Origin: Rhizobium leguminosarum bv. viciae USDA 2370
GTDB lineage: Bacteria > Pseudomonadota > Alphaproteobacteria > Rhizobiales > Rhizobiaceae
DNA length: 64,000 bases
Assembly: GCF_002008365.1 (NCBI RefSeq)
Contig: NZ_MRDL01000059.1
Location: 186,001 to 250,000 of the forward strand
Direction: 5' to 3'
Shown one piece after another: positions 23,904 through 32,856 of the stretch. Position numbers and translations under genes: made by a program. The stretch's first letter is position 1; each line of letters opens with the position of its first letter. A model generated the notes under the pieces. That model was not told the DNA's origin and searched no databases. It saw nothing but the letters and a program-made list of their open reading frames with translations.

Positions 23904-25325
23904 TCATGGACAAAAGCTGGGATATGGACGGATGGAGGTCAGATGGTCGGCAGAGCGCTGCCGGAGCGCGCGTAGCGTCCTCATCAGGCAGACGGCCGAC
24001 AGCAGGCCGGTCAGGGCAGAGGCCAGGAACATTGCGGCCAGCAAGCCTGAAAAACCGAAGAACGGCGGCAGGAGAGCCAGCAGCGGAAACAGAAGATAGC
24101 CATTCTGCGCCAGACCGATGGCAACGGCCGCTTTCGCTCTGCCCTGAGCCTGGAAGAGGATCAGCACCGTTTGCCGCAGGCCGAACAGCAGAAGCGGAAG
24201 GTGGGTTGCGACGATCGCTTGCGCCGCGATCCCGATCACCGTCGCATCGTCGGTGAAAAACGAGGCAAGCTCTTCGGAGAAGGCGAGCGCGGCCACCCCG
24301 TAAGTGCCACTCACCGCAGTTGTGACCGCTGTCAGGATGCGGGCGGCCGACAGCACTCGGGCCGTATCGCCTCGACCCCAGGCAAAACTCAGGATCGACT
24401 GGGCCCCGAGTGAAATACCGATGACCGGGAGCGTTCCCACCGCCAGCAGCCGCAAGGCAATCCCGACGCCAGCGATGCCGGCTTCTCCGTGATAGGTGCC
24501 GGCGAGCGACACCATTGCCGCAATCGCGCCTGCGGTCGCGAGACTGGTGAGTGTCGTCGGCGCGCCCACTGCAAGGACAGGCCTGAGATAACCGATATCT
24601 CTCCACTGCCAGCCAAACGCCAGCCGGACCGTCCCAAGCCGCCTCGCGTGGTAAGCAGCATAAATGCAAAGTGCCACCAGTTGGGACAGGATGGTTGCGA
24701 TCGCAACGCCCTGCAGGCCGAAGCCGAAGCCAAAGATCATGATCGGATCGAGGATCATGTTCAGCGCAAAACAGGCGACCAGCGTCCACATGCTGAAGCG
24801 GGCATTGCCCTCTGCGATCGCCAGGAAATCGAGAATGATCTGCGCCATCGTCAGCGGCACCGAGACCGCAATCATCATCAGATATTGCTGCGCGAGCGGC
24901 TGAAGGGCAGGCGTGGCGCCGAACAGCAGCAAATCTGGAAATGCGAGGATTGCGATGGCGCTTGCCGCGCCGAAGACGACGCCGGCAGCAAGGCTGACGG
25001 AGGCAATGGCGCCAGCCCGGGATCGGTTGCCGGCTCCGAGCGTCCGCCCGACCTCGGTTGCGACACCGACGCCGATCCCTTCGCCGAAGGCCGCGACGAG
25101 CATGAGGACCGGCAGGACGATCATGATCGCCGCGATCTGATCTTCACCGATCATTCCGATGAAGATCATGTTGATCGTGTGATGGGCGGCGTTGATCGAC
25201 AGGCCGAACATCGCCGGCAGTCCAAGCCGAAGCAGCAGCCTGAAAAGCTGAGGACTGGCAAGGTCCTCCGGTGCGAGGCGCTGCCGTCTCCGGAAGCTGC
25301 CGCTTGCGTCGCTCATGTCGTTCAT
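23904..25325 (-). CDS. MATE-family multidrug/siderophore exporter
   Basis: A 473-residue inner-membrane protein with about twelve hydrophobic helices in two halves, characteristic of MATE antiporters (LFRLLLRLGLPAMFGLSINA at the start; ALRLLAVGTLPVIGISLGAQSILSF in the second half). It sits between the AlcB/IucB-type acyltransferase (4-bp ATGA overlap) and the PLP enzyme. Export of the finished siderophore is the natural role; most characterised siderophore exporters are MFS or RND proteins, but MATE exporters are known for some. Substrate is inferred from context only. Confidence 0.9.
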   Translation of the reverse strand: MNDMSDASGSFRRRQRLAPEDLASPQLFRLLLRLGLPAMFGLSINAAHHTINMIFIGMIGEDQIAAIMIVLPVLMLVAAFGEGIGVGVATEVGRTLGAGNRSRAGAIASVSLAAGVVFGAASAIAILAFPDLLLFGATPALQPLAQQYLMMIAVSVPLTMAQIILDFLAIAEGNARFSMWTLVACFALNMILDPIMIFGFGFGLQGVAIATILSQLVALCIYAAYHARRLGTVRLAFGWQWRDIGYLRPVLAVGAPTTLTSLATAGAIAAMVSLAGTYHGEAGIAGVGIALRLLAVGTLPVIGISLGAQSILSFAWGRGDTARVLSAARILTAVTTAVSGTYGVAALAFSEELASFFTDDATVIGIAAQAIVATHLPLLLFGLRQTVLILFQAQGRAKAAVAIGLAQNGYLLFPLLALLPPFFGFSGLLAAMFLASALTGLLSAVCLMRTLRALRQRSADHLTSIRPYPSFCP

Positions 25326-26311
25326 GACGCGGGCACCCAGAGACGATCACCGAAGAAGCGCTCGCGGCCGAGCATGACGAGGAGCGCCCGCTTGTGCGGA
25401 AAATCGAAATGCTTGACCTTGGCAAAACCCGAGCGGTCGAGGTTGCGGATCTGCTGCTCGTGACTGGCGCGCGGCTCGCCGACAATGCGCTTCGTGCGCG
25501 GATCGTCGAGGAAGATGAAATGCATCAGCGAAGGAAGCCATGCGCTGATCCATTTCTTGCCGCGATAATCGGGCTCGCCGATCGCCACATGCCATCCACG
25601 ATCATAGTCGTCGGCGTCGTAAAAGGGACCGAGACGGTTCTCCTTTGCCCAGTAGACTTCGAAATAGCCGAAAGGGATATCCGCGAAACTGCCGATCAGC
25701 GGCAGGACATGCGGATCGGCGATCCTCTCCTCCAGGATCTCCCGATGTTTGCCGATCGAGCCTGCATCCTCCCAGATCGTGTTGACCTGTTCGTCGTTCA
25801 TCCAGCGATGAAATGCTGCAAGATCGGTCTCGGCATCGGCCACGGTGAAGGCTATTTCCCGTTCCAGCCAGGGGATGAAACGCTGGTAGACCGTGCCCTT
25901 CGGCTTTGCAGGTCGGCGCGGATGATACCGGCCCGCGGTCATCTCCTGCACGGGCGGCAGCGGATAGGACAGCTGCGGCAGCCAGAGCGATGGCCATTGC
26001 CATAGGATCGCCGAATCGAGCCTTCCGCCTGTGCCGGCAATGTGTCTGGGAAGGCTTGTCTGATGCCCTTCGAAGACGACTGATGTAATCGAGCGATCTT
26101 GTGCCGTCACCGCTTCGGCGGCCGCCATCAGAAGCTCCGGCGATTGCACCGGATCCCCATGATAGAAGGTCACCGACGCTATGCCGGCCTCGACCTCGAA
26201 TGCGGCTTCGTGGTGGCCGTAGGCGGTCTTGAGGTGAATGAGATTGGGTGCAAGGCTGATGTAGCTGCGCGACTGCAAAGCGCGCCTTTGTTTGGCGGCG
26301 TCGAAATCCAT
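25322..26311 (-). CDS. Siderophore acyltransferase, AlcB/IucB/RhbD-like GNAT
   Basis: A 329-residue protein whose C-terminal 190 residues form the AlcB/IucB-type acyltransferase domain: DLAAFHRWMNDEQVNTIWED, then GPFYDADDYDRGWHVAIG, MHFIFLDDPRTKRIVGEPRASH and FDFPHKRALLVML. The H-x-W-M-N and E-P-R-A/D stretches are family hallmarks in enzymes that transfer acyl groups from acyl-CoA to an N-hydroxy amine. It would make the hydroxamate from the product of the IucD-like enzyme at 30732. It is first in its operon, behind a TAAAT-N16-CGT promoter-like element. Acyl donor unknown. Confidence 0.9.
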   Translation of the reverse strand: MDFDAAKQRRALQSRSYISLAPNLIHLKTAYGHHEAAFEVEAGIASVTFYHGDPVQSPELLMAAAEAVTAQDRSITSVVFEGHQTSLPRHIAGTGGRLDSAILWQWPSLWLPQLSYPLPPVQEMTAGRYHPRRPAKPKGTVYQRFIPWLEREIAFTVADAETDLAAFHRWMNDEQVNTIWEDAGSIGKHREILEERIADPHVLPLIGSFADIPFGYFEVYWAKENRLGPFYDADDYDRGWHVAIGEPDYRGKKWISAWLPSLMHFIFLDDPRTKRIVGEPRASHEQQIRNLDRSGFAKVKHFDFPHKRALLVMLGRERFFGDRLWVPAS

Positions 26312-26384
26312 GATGTTCTCCTTGCCGGTCGGGCTTTTAGCGCTGCGAGCATGAAGAAAGCTCCTGCGTCGATTTGGTAGAATG

Positions 26385-26408
26385 ACGATCCATCTCCGGC
26401 CGGATTTA
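26385..26408 (-). promoter_or_regulatory. PvdS-type ECF promoter for the acyltransferase-MATE-PLP operon
   Basis: On the minus strand TAAAT is followed, after exactly 16 bases, by CGT, the spacing of the iron-starvation box used by PvdS-like sigma factors. It lies 74 bp upstream of the acyltransferase ATG. The 3' part reads GGATCGTCA, close to GGATCCGTCA at the divergent promoter. Confidence 0.5.
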
Positions 26409-26443
26409 GGGATAAGCGAAGAAAAAAATTCTCATCAATTTTC

Positions 26444-26467
26444 TAAACTGCAGCCTGCCGGATCCGT
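26444..26467 (+). promoter_or_regulatory. PvdS-type ECF promoter for the mbtH-NRPS-hydroxylase operon
   Basis: TAAAC is followed by 16 bases and CGT, 38 bp before the MbtH ATG. It mirrors the minus-strand element at 26385-26408, with 35 bp between the two. Both end in a GGATC(C)GTCA string, so one ECF sigma factor could drive both operons. Confidence 0.5.
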
Positions 26468-26504
26468 CACTTGCGCATGACCATCATCACCGCAGGAGCT
26501 GCGA

Positions 26505-26723
26505 ATGGATAATCTTGAGCCTCACGACGATCTTTGGATCGCCGTCATCGACACCGAGCGTCGCTACTCGGTCTGGCCGCAGGACAAGCGGATTCCCTTG
26601 GGCTGGGAGCCGGCGGGCTTTGCCGGTTCGCGCCAGCAATGCCTGGCGCATATCCGTGACGTCTGGGCGGACCCGCGCCCTCTCTCTTTGCGCTCGGCAA
26701 TCGCCGGCGACGCGCGTCTCTGA
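26505..26723 (+). CDS. MbtH-like protein, NRPS adenylation-domain chaperone
   Basis: A 72-residue MbtH-family protein. DTERRYSVWPQDKRIPLGW (residues 17-35) and HIRDVWADPRP (50-60) carry the family's S-x-W-P, P-x-G-W and W-x-D-x-R-P signature. MbtH proteins bind and activate adenylation domains. AGGAG at 26493-26497 supports the ATG at 26505. The NRPS gene begins 10 bp after the stop. Confidence 0.93.
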   Translation: MDNLEPHDDLWIAVIDTERRYSVWPQDKRIPLGWEPAGFAGSRQQCLAHIRDVWADPRPLSLRSAIAGDARL

Positions 26724-26733
26724 AACCGGCTGG

Positions 26734-29700
26734 ATGACACGGATGAACAAGCAGATCACAAACTTCGCAGATGCCCACCCGACCGATATCGCAACGGACG
26801 CGGTCTTCGAGAGCTTTCCACTGACGATCGCCCAGAAGCGTATCTGGTCGCTGGAGCAGATCGGCAACTACACGGTCTTTCCCGACCAGGTCATTTCGCT
26901 GCGATTGAGCCCGGCGTTCGACGTCAAGACGATTGCCGGCGCCTGCCGGACGCTGGTGGCGCAACATCCCTCCCTTGCCACCCGGTTCCGCCGGCTGGCG
27001 GGCGGGCGCGTCGAACAGTACTGCGGCACACTAAATGCTGTACCGATCGAGATTGTCGGTGAAGGTGCTGCTCTTGCCGAGCCGGATGCTTGGGCCGAAC
27101 AGAAAGCCTTCCGCGACAGACGCTTCGATCTTCTTGCCGGTCCGCCGGCACGTGTTCAGATTGTCTTGCTTGCGGATGGACAGTCGCTTCTGACGATCGT
27201 GATTCATCCAATCATCTCAGACGATCGCGAGAAGTCGATTCTTACCGGCTCCCTGACGCGAAGTCTCGATGGCGGACCCACCCGCGATACGCAGCTACCA
27301 GATATCTTGGCCGGAACGCGAGAGGCCGATTGGCTGCAGACAGAGCAGGCGCAGCAATCCCTCTCCTACTGGCGGCAAACGATCGGCCTCGACTACGCGG
27401 CCACGACCTTTCCCACCCGCTTCAACAGTGGCGGGCTGGCAGGTGTGGCACGCGCTCAGCATCGATTTTCGATCGAGCCCGGTCTCTGGGAAAAGCTCGA
27501 TCGACATGTGCAGCAAAAGGGATATCAGGTCGAGCGCGTGTTGCATGCCGCCTTTTGCGCGCTGCTGGCACGCTACAGCGGCAACTACGCTTTGCTGACC
27601 GGGCTCCTGATCGCGCGGCCGCAGAAGGACCACCTTGCGAACCGCGGCCGTGCCGAACAGATCCTTCCCCTCACCCTATCGCTAACATCCAGAAATTCGC
27701 TCGACGATGTCATCTCTGCGATCACTTCGGTAACGCAGGAGGGGCTTCGCCGGCTGGTTCCGCTGGAGCGCATCACCCAGGAACTGGTCGTCGACGAAGC
27801 GGCGGCCCAGGAAGCCGTGGTCAAAGCCCTGTTCGAATTCCGCGAGCCGTATCCGATCCCCGGGCACGCAACAAATCTGGAGCCCCTGGGCGCGCGCGCC
27901 GACAGCGAGCTTTCCCTGGTGATCGAAGCAGGTCTGGATGGTGCTGCATCCGGGCTGATCGATTATGCACAGGATCTCTATGACAGCGCCGTGATTGCCC
28001 GTGTCTCCCGGCATTTCATCCTTGTGCTCGAGCAGATCGTTGCGCGGCCGAACGTGCGGATCAAGGACATCGAACTTGTGGGCAGCGACGAGCTCGACCA
28101 GTTGTCGGCGCCCTACGAAGATGACGTGGTCAACGATGACAGGCCGGTCCACGAGCTGATATCAGCCCATTCGCGCCAGACGCCGGAGAAGACGGCGATT
28201 GTCTACGGTGACGAGGAATGGAGCCATGGCTGGCTAGAGGCCGGCACCAACCGTCTCGCACATCGGTTGCGTCAGCTGGGTGTTCGCGCCGAGGTGACGG
28301 TCGCCATCTTCATCAAGCGCTCGCCAGAGGCAATCGTCGGGATCCTCGCGACGCTGAAGGCGGGCGGCGCCTATATCCCGGTCGAGCCCGACCATCCGCC
28401 GGCACGCAACCATCACATTCTGCGCGATGGCGGTGTCAAAATCGTTCTGACCCACAGCTGGCTTCGCCATCGGCTGCCGGAAGAGCTCGACGCCACTATC
28501 CTCGACCTCGACAAGATCGACCTCGACGGCGAGCCGGATACGCCGCTCGATATTCCCACTCACAAGGATCAGCTGGCCTATGTCATGTATACCTCCGGAT
28601 CGACCGGATTGCCGAAGGGCGTGGCCGTCGAGCACGGCCCGCTGACGCACCATCTGCAGAACACCTCGCGTGTCTATGGCATGAGTTCGGCGTCCCGTGA
28701 GCTGCCGTTCCTGCCTTTCAGTTCGGACGGCGGGCACGAGCGATGGATGAACCCGCTGATGGAGGGCGGCAGTATCATCCTTCCCGATCAGCCACTGTGG
28801 ACGCCGGAAGAGACATTGACGGCCATGCGCAAGCACGGCGCCAACAATGCCAGCATTCCCACAACCTATCTGCAGCAGCTGGCGGAATGGGCTGATATTT
28901 CAGACGGCGCGCCCCCAATGCGCCTTTATTCCTTCGGTGGCGAGGGGCTGGCGCAACCGACCTTCGATCTGCTGTCGCGGGCGCTGAAATCGGAATGGCT
29001 GATCAACGGCTACGGGCCGACCGAAACCATCATGACGCCGATGGTCTGGAAGGTGAGGGCGGGCACGAAGTTCCAGGGGGTCTATGCTCCCCTCGGTCGC
29101 GCTGTCGGGTTAAGGCGCGTCTATGTGCTCGACCCTGACCTCAATCCGTGCCCGATCGGCGTGACAGGCGAACTCTATATCGGTGGTGAGGGCATCGCAC
29201 GCGGCTATCTCGGCAAGCCGGATACGACGGCGGACCGCTTCATCCCCGATCCGTTCTTCACGGAGGGCGGCCGACTTTATCGTTCCGGCGATCTGACGCG
29301 TTGGCGTGATGACGGAACCGTCGAATTCGTCGGTCGTGTCGACCATCAGGTGAAGCTTCGTGGCTACCGGATCGAGCTCGGCGAGATCGAAGCGGCGCTC
29401 CTGCAGCAACCCGGCGTCGGCGAGGCTCTGGTCGTCCTGCGCGATGACGATGCCGGCGGTGAAAAGGCGCTCGTTGCCTACGTCGTTCCGAAGAAAGACG
29501 AGACGCTTGACGTCGAGACGACCCGCACCGCCCTCGAACGCAGCTTGCCGTCCTATATGGTGCCGGCTGCGGTGGTCGAACTGGAAAAAATGCCGACCAA
29601 TCCGAACAGCAAGCTCGATCGATTTGCGCTGCCGGCGCCACAACCGGTCAAGCGCGCAATCGTCGAGCCGGCAACCGTGCTCGAAGAAGAGGTGCTGGAT

Positions 29701-30735
29701 GTCTGGCGGCAGGTACTCAAGTTGGAAGCAATCAGCGTCGAGGACAATTTCTTCGCGATCGGCGGCAATTCGCTCGGAGCGATCCGTATTCTTTCCTTGC
29801 TCCGGCAGCGCCGGCCGAAAACCCCGCTCATCGTCGCCGATATCTTCAACAACCCGACCATTCGCTCGTTTGCCGGCGTGATGGAGCAGGGGGATCAACG
29901 GGATCTCTCCGAGGTGATCGTGCTGCGCGCTTCCGGCGCCAAGCCGCGGCTCTACTGCTTCCCGGGGCTTCTCGTCAGCACCCGCGAATATGTCAAGCTC
30001 GTCGACTATCTCGGAGCCGATCAGCCGGCGACCGGCTTCATATGCCACTCGCTCTCCGAGAAAAAGGCAGTCGGCGCTCCGGTCGAAGAGATCATCGAGA
30101 GCTATGTCGATTATATCGGGACACACAGTCAGGGCGCGCCCTGCTATTTCCTCGGCTGGTCCTGGGGCGGGCTTCTGGCCTACGAGGCTGCCCGCGCCCT
30201 CGGTGATCAGGTCGACGTCAGGATGATGGCGATGGTCGATGTTTGCGATCTCGGATCGGAATTTGCGATCGGCGCAAAGCCGAGGTTCCGGCCCGGCGAG
30301 CGCGATGAGCTTCATCGAGACGTGCAGGCATGGCTTGGAAGAACGGCGATGCGTCCCGAATGGGACCGGCTGCTGTCGACGATGGACGCGGATACCTACG
30401 ACCAGTTCCTGCGTTTTGTCGGCGACGAAAAGGACCCGCTTCCAAACGACGGGCCCGATATCAGCAGTCGTGAGCATACGTTTTGGGTGCTGATCGACAA
30501 TGCCCTGATCTTCCGCAAGCACCGGCTCGTTCCTCACGATGTACCGATCTATCCCTGGGCTGCCGACGACAGCCTCAACCGCGGCCTCAACCTGATCGAC
30601 TGGCGCCGCCTGTCGCCGCGGGCGCATGCGGCCGAAATCATCACCGGCACCAACCATCTGCACATGATCGGGTCTCCCGCCTTCCACTCAAGGCTTGCCC
30701 TGCGTCTCAAGGAAACAGAGAAGGATATCGCATGA
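26734..30735 (+). CDS. Single-module NRPS, C-A-T-TE, siderophore assembly
   Basis: A 1333-residue enzyme. C domain about 20-450: LTIAQKRIWSLEQI is C1, but the HHxxxDG motif reads HPIISDD (158-164), so the catalytic histidine is proline. A domain about 480-975: MYTSGSTGLPKG from about 618, GYGPTE, YRSGDLTRW, MPTNPNSKLDR with the A10 lysine. T domain: GGNSLGAI, S1013. TE domain about 1080-1325: GWSWGG, S1143, and NHLHMIG, H1308 or H1310. A by-eye specificity code is D-G-E-A-S-G-G-M-T-K; Glu at position 239 fits a basic or N-hydroxylated side chain such as Orn/Lys. The ATG at 26734 is chosen because the frame upstream of it is the shadow of mbtH. It should tether one acyl-hydroxamate amino acid and release oligomers by TE. 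Confidence 0.9.
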   Translation: MTRMNKQITNFADAHPTDIATDAVFESFPLTIAQKRIWSLEQIGNYTVFPDQVISLRLSPAFDVKTIAGACRTLVAQHPSLATRFRRLAGGRVEQYCGTLNAVPIEIVGEGAALAEPDAWAEQKAFRDRRFDLLAGPPARVQIVLLADGQSLLTIVIHPIISDDREKSILTGSLTRSLDGGPTRDTQLPDILAGTREADWLQTEQAQQSLSYWRQTIGLDYAATTFPTRFNSGGLAGVARAQHRFSIEPGLWEKLDRHVQQKGYQVERVLHAAFCALLARYSGNYALLTGLLIARPQKDHLANRGRAEQILPLTLSLTSRNSLDDVISAITSVTQEGLRRLVPLERITQELVVDEAAAQEAVVKALFEFREPYPIPGHATNLEPLGARADSELSLVIEAGLDGAASGLIDYAQDLYDSAVIARVSRHFILVLEQIVARPNVRIKDIELVGSDELDQLSAPYEDDVVNDDRPVHELISAHSRQTPEKTAIVYGDEEWSHGWLEAGTNRLAHRLRQLGVRAEVTVAIFIKRSPEAIVGILATLKAGGAYIPVEPDHPPARNHHILRDGGVKIVLTHSWLRHRLPEELDATILDLDKIDLDGEPDTPLDIPTHKDQLAYVMYTSGSTGLPKGVAVEHGPLTHHLQNTSRVYGMSSASRELPFLPFSSDGGHERWMNPLMEGGSIILPDQPLWTPEETLTAMRKHGANNASIPTTYLQQLAEWADISDGAPPMRLYSFGGEGLAQPTFDLLSRALKSEWLINGYGPTETIMTPMVWKVRAGTKFQGVYAPLGRAVGLRRVYVLDPDLNPCPIGVTGELYIGGEGIARGYLGKPDTTADRFIPDPFFTEGGRLYRSGDLTRWRDDGTVEFVGRVDHQVKLRGYRIELGEIEAALLQQPGVGEALVVLRDDDAGGEKALVAYVVPKKDETLDVETTRTALERSLPSYMVPAAVVELEKMPTNPNSKLDRFALPAPQPVKRAIVEPATVLEEEVLDVWRQVLKLEAISVEDNFFAIGGNSLGAIRILSLLRQRRPKTPLIVADIFNNPTIRSFAGVMEQGDQRDLSEVIVLRASGAKPRLYCFPGLLVSTREYVKLVDYLGADQPATGFICHSLSEKKAVGAPVEEIIESYVDYIGTHSQGAPCYFLGWSWGGLLAYEAARALGDQVDVRMMAMVDVCDLGSEFAIGAKPRFRPGERDELHRDVQAWLGRTAMRPEWDRLLSTMDADTYDQFLRFVGDEKDPLPNDGPDISSREHTFWVLIDNALIFRKHRLVPHDVPIYPWAADDSLNRGLNLIDWRRLSPRAHAAEIITGTNHLHMIGSPAFHSRLALRLKETEKDIA

Positions 30736-32084
30736 CCGTCGCTTTTGCCCGCAGGGATGCCGAGCCGCTGGATATTGCTGGCATCGGCATCGGCCCCTCC
30801 AATCTGAGCCTCGCCTGCCTGTTCGAGTCGGTGCCCGAGATCAGAAGCCGTTTCTTCGAGCGACGAGACTCCTTCGACTGGCATCCCGGCATGATGATGC
30901 CCGGCGTCGAGCTGCAATCGTCCTTTCTGAAAGACCTCGTCACCCCGGTCCTGCCGACCAGCCGCTGGTCATTCGTCTCCTATCTGGTTGCCCATAAGAG
31001 GCTCTACGCTTTCCTGAACGCCAATTATGAGGCCGTTCCCCGGCAGGAGTTTGCACGTTATCTCGCCTGGGTCGCCAACGGCGTGGACGGCCTGCGCTTT
31101 GGCACGGAAATCCGCGACGTCGAGCACCGCGACGACCGCTTCTTCCTGCGGTTCGACAACGGACAGGAAGAAGCGCGAAACCTGGTGATCGGCACGGGAT
31201 CTTCACCCTTCGTGCCCGACTGGGCAAAACCGTTTCTAGGGGCCGATTGCTTTCATAACAGCGAGGCCAAATCGCGTCTCGGCGATCTCGGCACCGCCCG
31301 CATCGTCGTGGTCGGCGGCGGTCAAAGCGGCGGCGAGGTCGTCGAAGCCTTGCTTGGCGATCCCGGTTCCATGACGGAGCTGACATGGATCAGCCGGCGT
31401 CATAATTTCGAGCCGATCAACGATACGCCGTTTTCGAACCAGGTCTTCTCACCGGAATACGTCCAGGCCTATCTGAAGCTCGGCGGCGAGCAGAAGCAGG
31501 CCGCTTTGAAGAACTCGATCCTGACCAGCGACGGCTTGTCGATTTCGACGATTCACTCGATCTATCGCCGCCTCTATGCGTTGCGCTACCTCGAGCCGAG
31601 CACGCTCAATGCCTCTCTGGCGCCCAATCGCGATGTGATCCAGATGGAGCGGAACGGCAATGCCTACCGGCTCATCGTCAGGAACCAATTCGACGGCGGG
31701 ATCGAGGTGCTGCATGCAGATGCGGTGGTGCTGGCAACCGGCTACCGGTTCCGATTGCCGGATGCTCTCGGCTCGCTGGGCGACAGGATAACGCTCGACA
31801 GAAACGGCTATCCGCTTCTCAATGACGACTACACGATGCAGTGGACGGGTCCGCGGACCAACCGGGTGTTTGCGCAGAATGCGGGGCGCTATTCGCACGG
31901 TATCGCCGACTCTCAGCTCAGCCTCATGGCCTGGCGCAGCGCAACCATCGTCAACACGCTTATCGGCCGGCAGCATTTCGATGCTGAACCCGACAATGGG
32001 CAACTGGCCTGGGCGACGGAGACCGCTGCCGCAATGCCTCATCAGCTCCGAGCCGGCTATTCGGACGGCATGTTATCGTCCTGA
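30732..32084 (+). CDS. Lysine/ornithine N-monooxygenase, IucD-like
   Basis: A 450-residue flavin N-hydroxylase. FAD site GIGIGPSNLSLACL (about 16-29), then DWHPGMMMPGVELQSSFLKDLV, SFVSYLVAHKRLYAFL, NADPH site VVVGGGQSGGEVVEALL near residue 195, ATGYRFRLP and the C-terminal QLSLMAWRSATIVN. The overall sequence is closer to lysine hydroxylases of the IucD/RhbE kind than to PvdA, although PvdA-like ornithine use cannot be excluded. The ATG overlaps the NRPS stop (ATGA, 30732-30735). It makes the N-hydroxy amine that the acyltransferase at 25322 converts to a hydroxamate. Confidence 0.92.
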   Translation: MTVAFARRDAEPLDIAGIGIGPSNLSLACLFESVPEIRSRFFERRDSFDWHPGMMMPGVELQSSFLKDLVTPVLPTSRWSFVSYLVAHKRLYAFLNANYEAVPRQEFARYLAWVANGVDGLRFGTEIRDVEHRDDRFFLRFDNGQEEARNLVIGTGSSPFVPDWAKPFLGADCFHNSEAKSRLGDLGTARIVVVGGGQSGGEVVEALLGDPGSMTELTWISRRHNFEPINDTPFSNQVFSPEYVQAYLKLGGEQKQAALKNSILTSDGLSISTIHSIYRRLYALRYLEPSTLNASLAPNRDVIQMERNGNAYRLIVRNQFDGGIEVLHADAVVLATGYRFRLPDALGSLGDRITLDRNGYPLLNDDYTMQWTGPRTNRVFAQNAGRYSHGIADSQLSLMAWRSATIVNTLIGRQHFDAEPDNGQLAWATETAAAMPHQLRAGYSDGMLSS

Positions 32085-32773
32085 AATAGGCGTATCGAAA
32101 TGCCGGGGAGCCCCGATTGAGAGCAAGCAGCCAGCGCGACGACGTGCTGGCTGCCGCTTTCGACCAGACGGTGATGCCATCGTCGATCGCGATCGCCGCC
32201 TGTTATGACAGGGATGCCATCCTTCCAGGAAAAGGCGACGTTGCGAGGATCCACGCGCAGCCCGACGCCGAGTGCCTTTAGATGGCTCTCCTTCAGCGTC
32301 CAGAGTGCAATGGCGCCCCGTGCACTTTCGCGCGCAGGCAATTCCGCGAGCCAGCGCCGTTCGTCTGCACTGCAATAGCTATCCACTGCCGCCTCTTCGA
32401 TCTCGGCGTCGGCGCGTTCGCAGTCTATTCCCACGTAATCACATCCTGAAGCGACCGCGACCGCCACAAGCCCGTCGGCATTGGCGAGGCTGAATTGCGG
32501 CCTATCACGACCCTCAAGCCTCAGCTTGCCGTGCCTGTCTGGAGACAATGGGACCTTGCTCGGCGATATCCCGGTCTGCAGGCTCAACAGTTGCCGCAAG
32601 AGATACCGGCCGGCAATGAACGATGCCCGATCTCGTTCAAACCGATAGGTCGCGGCGCGATCCCGTTCATCCGATGAAAGCGACTGCATCCAGCGGTTCC
32701 AGTCGCTTTCGTTCTTGGAATACTGCCAGAGCGCTATTTCAATGTCGGCAGGTTGGTTTTCTGATTGCTGCAT
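32057..32773 (-). CDS. 4'-phosphopantetheinyl transferase, Sfp/EntD-type
   Basis: A 238-residue PPTase. YVGIDCERAD (about residues 116-125) is the P2 Mg-binding motif G-I-D-x-E, and WTLKESHLKALG (about 160-171) is the P3 motif W-x-x-K-E-S/A-x-x-K. It adds the phosphopantetheine arm to the T domain of the NRPS, at S1013. The gene is convergent with the N-hydroxylase and overlaps its 3' end by 28 bp. A dedicated PPTase inside the locus shows that it is self-sufficient. Confidence 0.92.
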   Translation of the reverse strand: MQQSENQPADIEIALWQYSKNESDWNRWMQSLSSDERDRAATYRFERDRASFIAGRYLLRQLLSLQTGISPSKVPLSPDRHGKLRLEGRDRPQFSLANADGLVAVAVASGCDYVGIDCERADAEIEEAAVDSYCSADERRWLAELPARESARGAIALWTLKESHLKALGVGLRVDPRNVAFSWKDGIPVITGGDRDRRWHHRLVESGSQHVVALAACSQSGLPGISIRLFQDDNMPSE

Positions 32774-32856
32774 GGATCCAGTATGTGTTCCGTGGATCGA
32801 TTGGCAAGCATGCAGGTGCTTGCCGACGTCGCGTACGGCAGGAGAGCTGCGTGAGC

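Noticed and set aside
26395..26445. Possible iron box near the NRPS divergent region (TGAGAATT on the minus strand)
   Set aside because: No TCA half-site at the required N9 distance; the ECF-type promoter elements explain the region better.
29110..30687. A 525-codon minus-strand frame opposite the NRPS
   Set aside because: Shadow of the A, T and TE domains; no protein signature.
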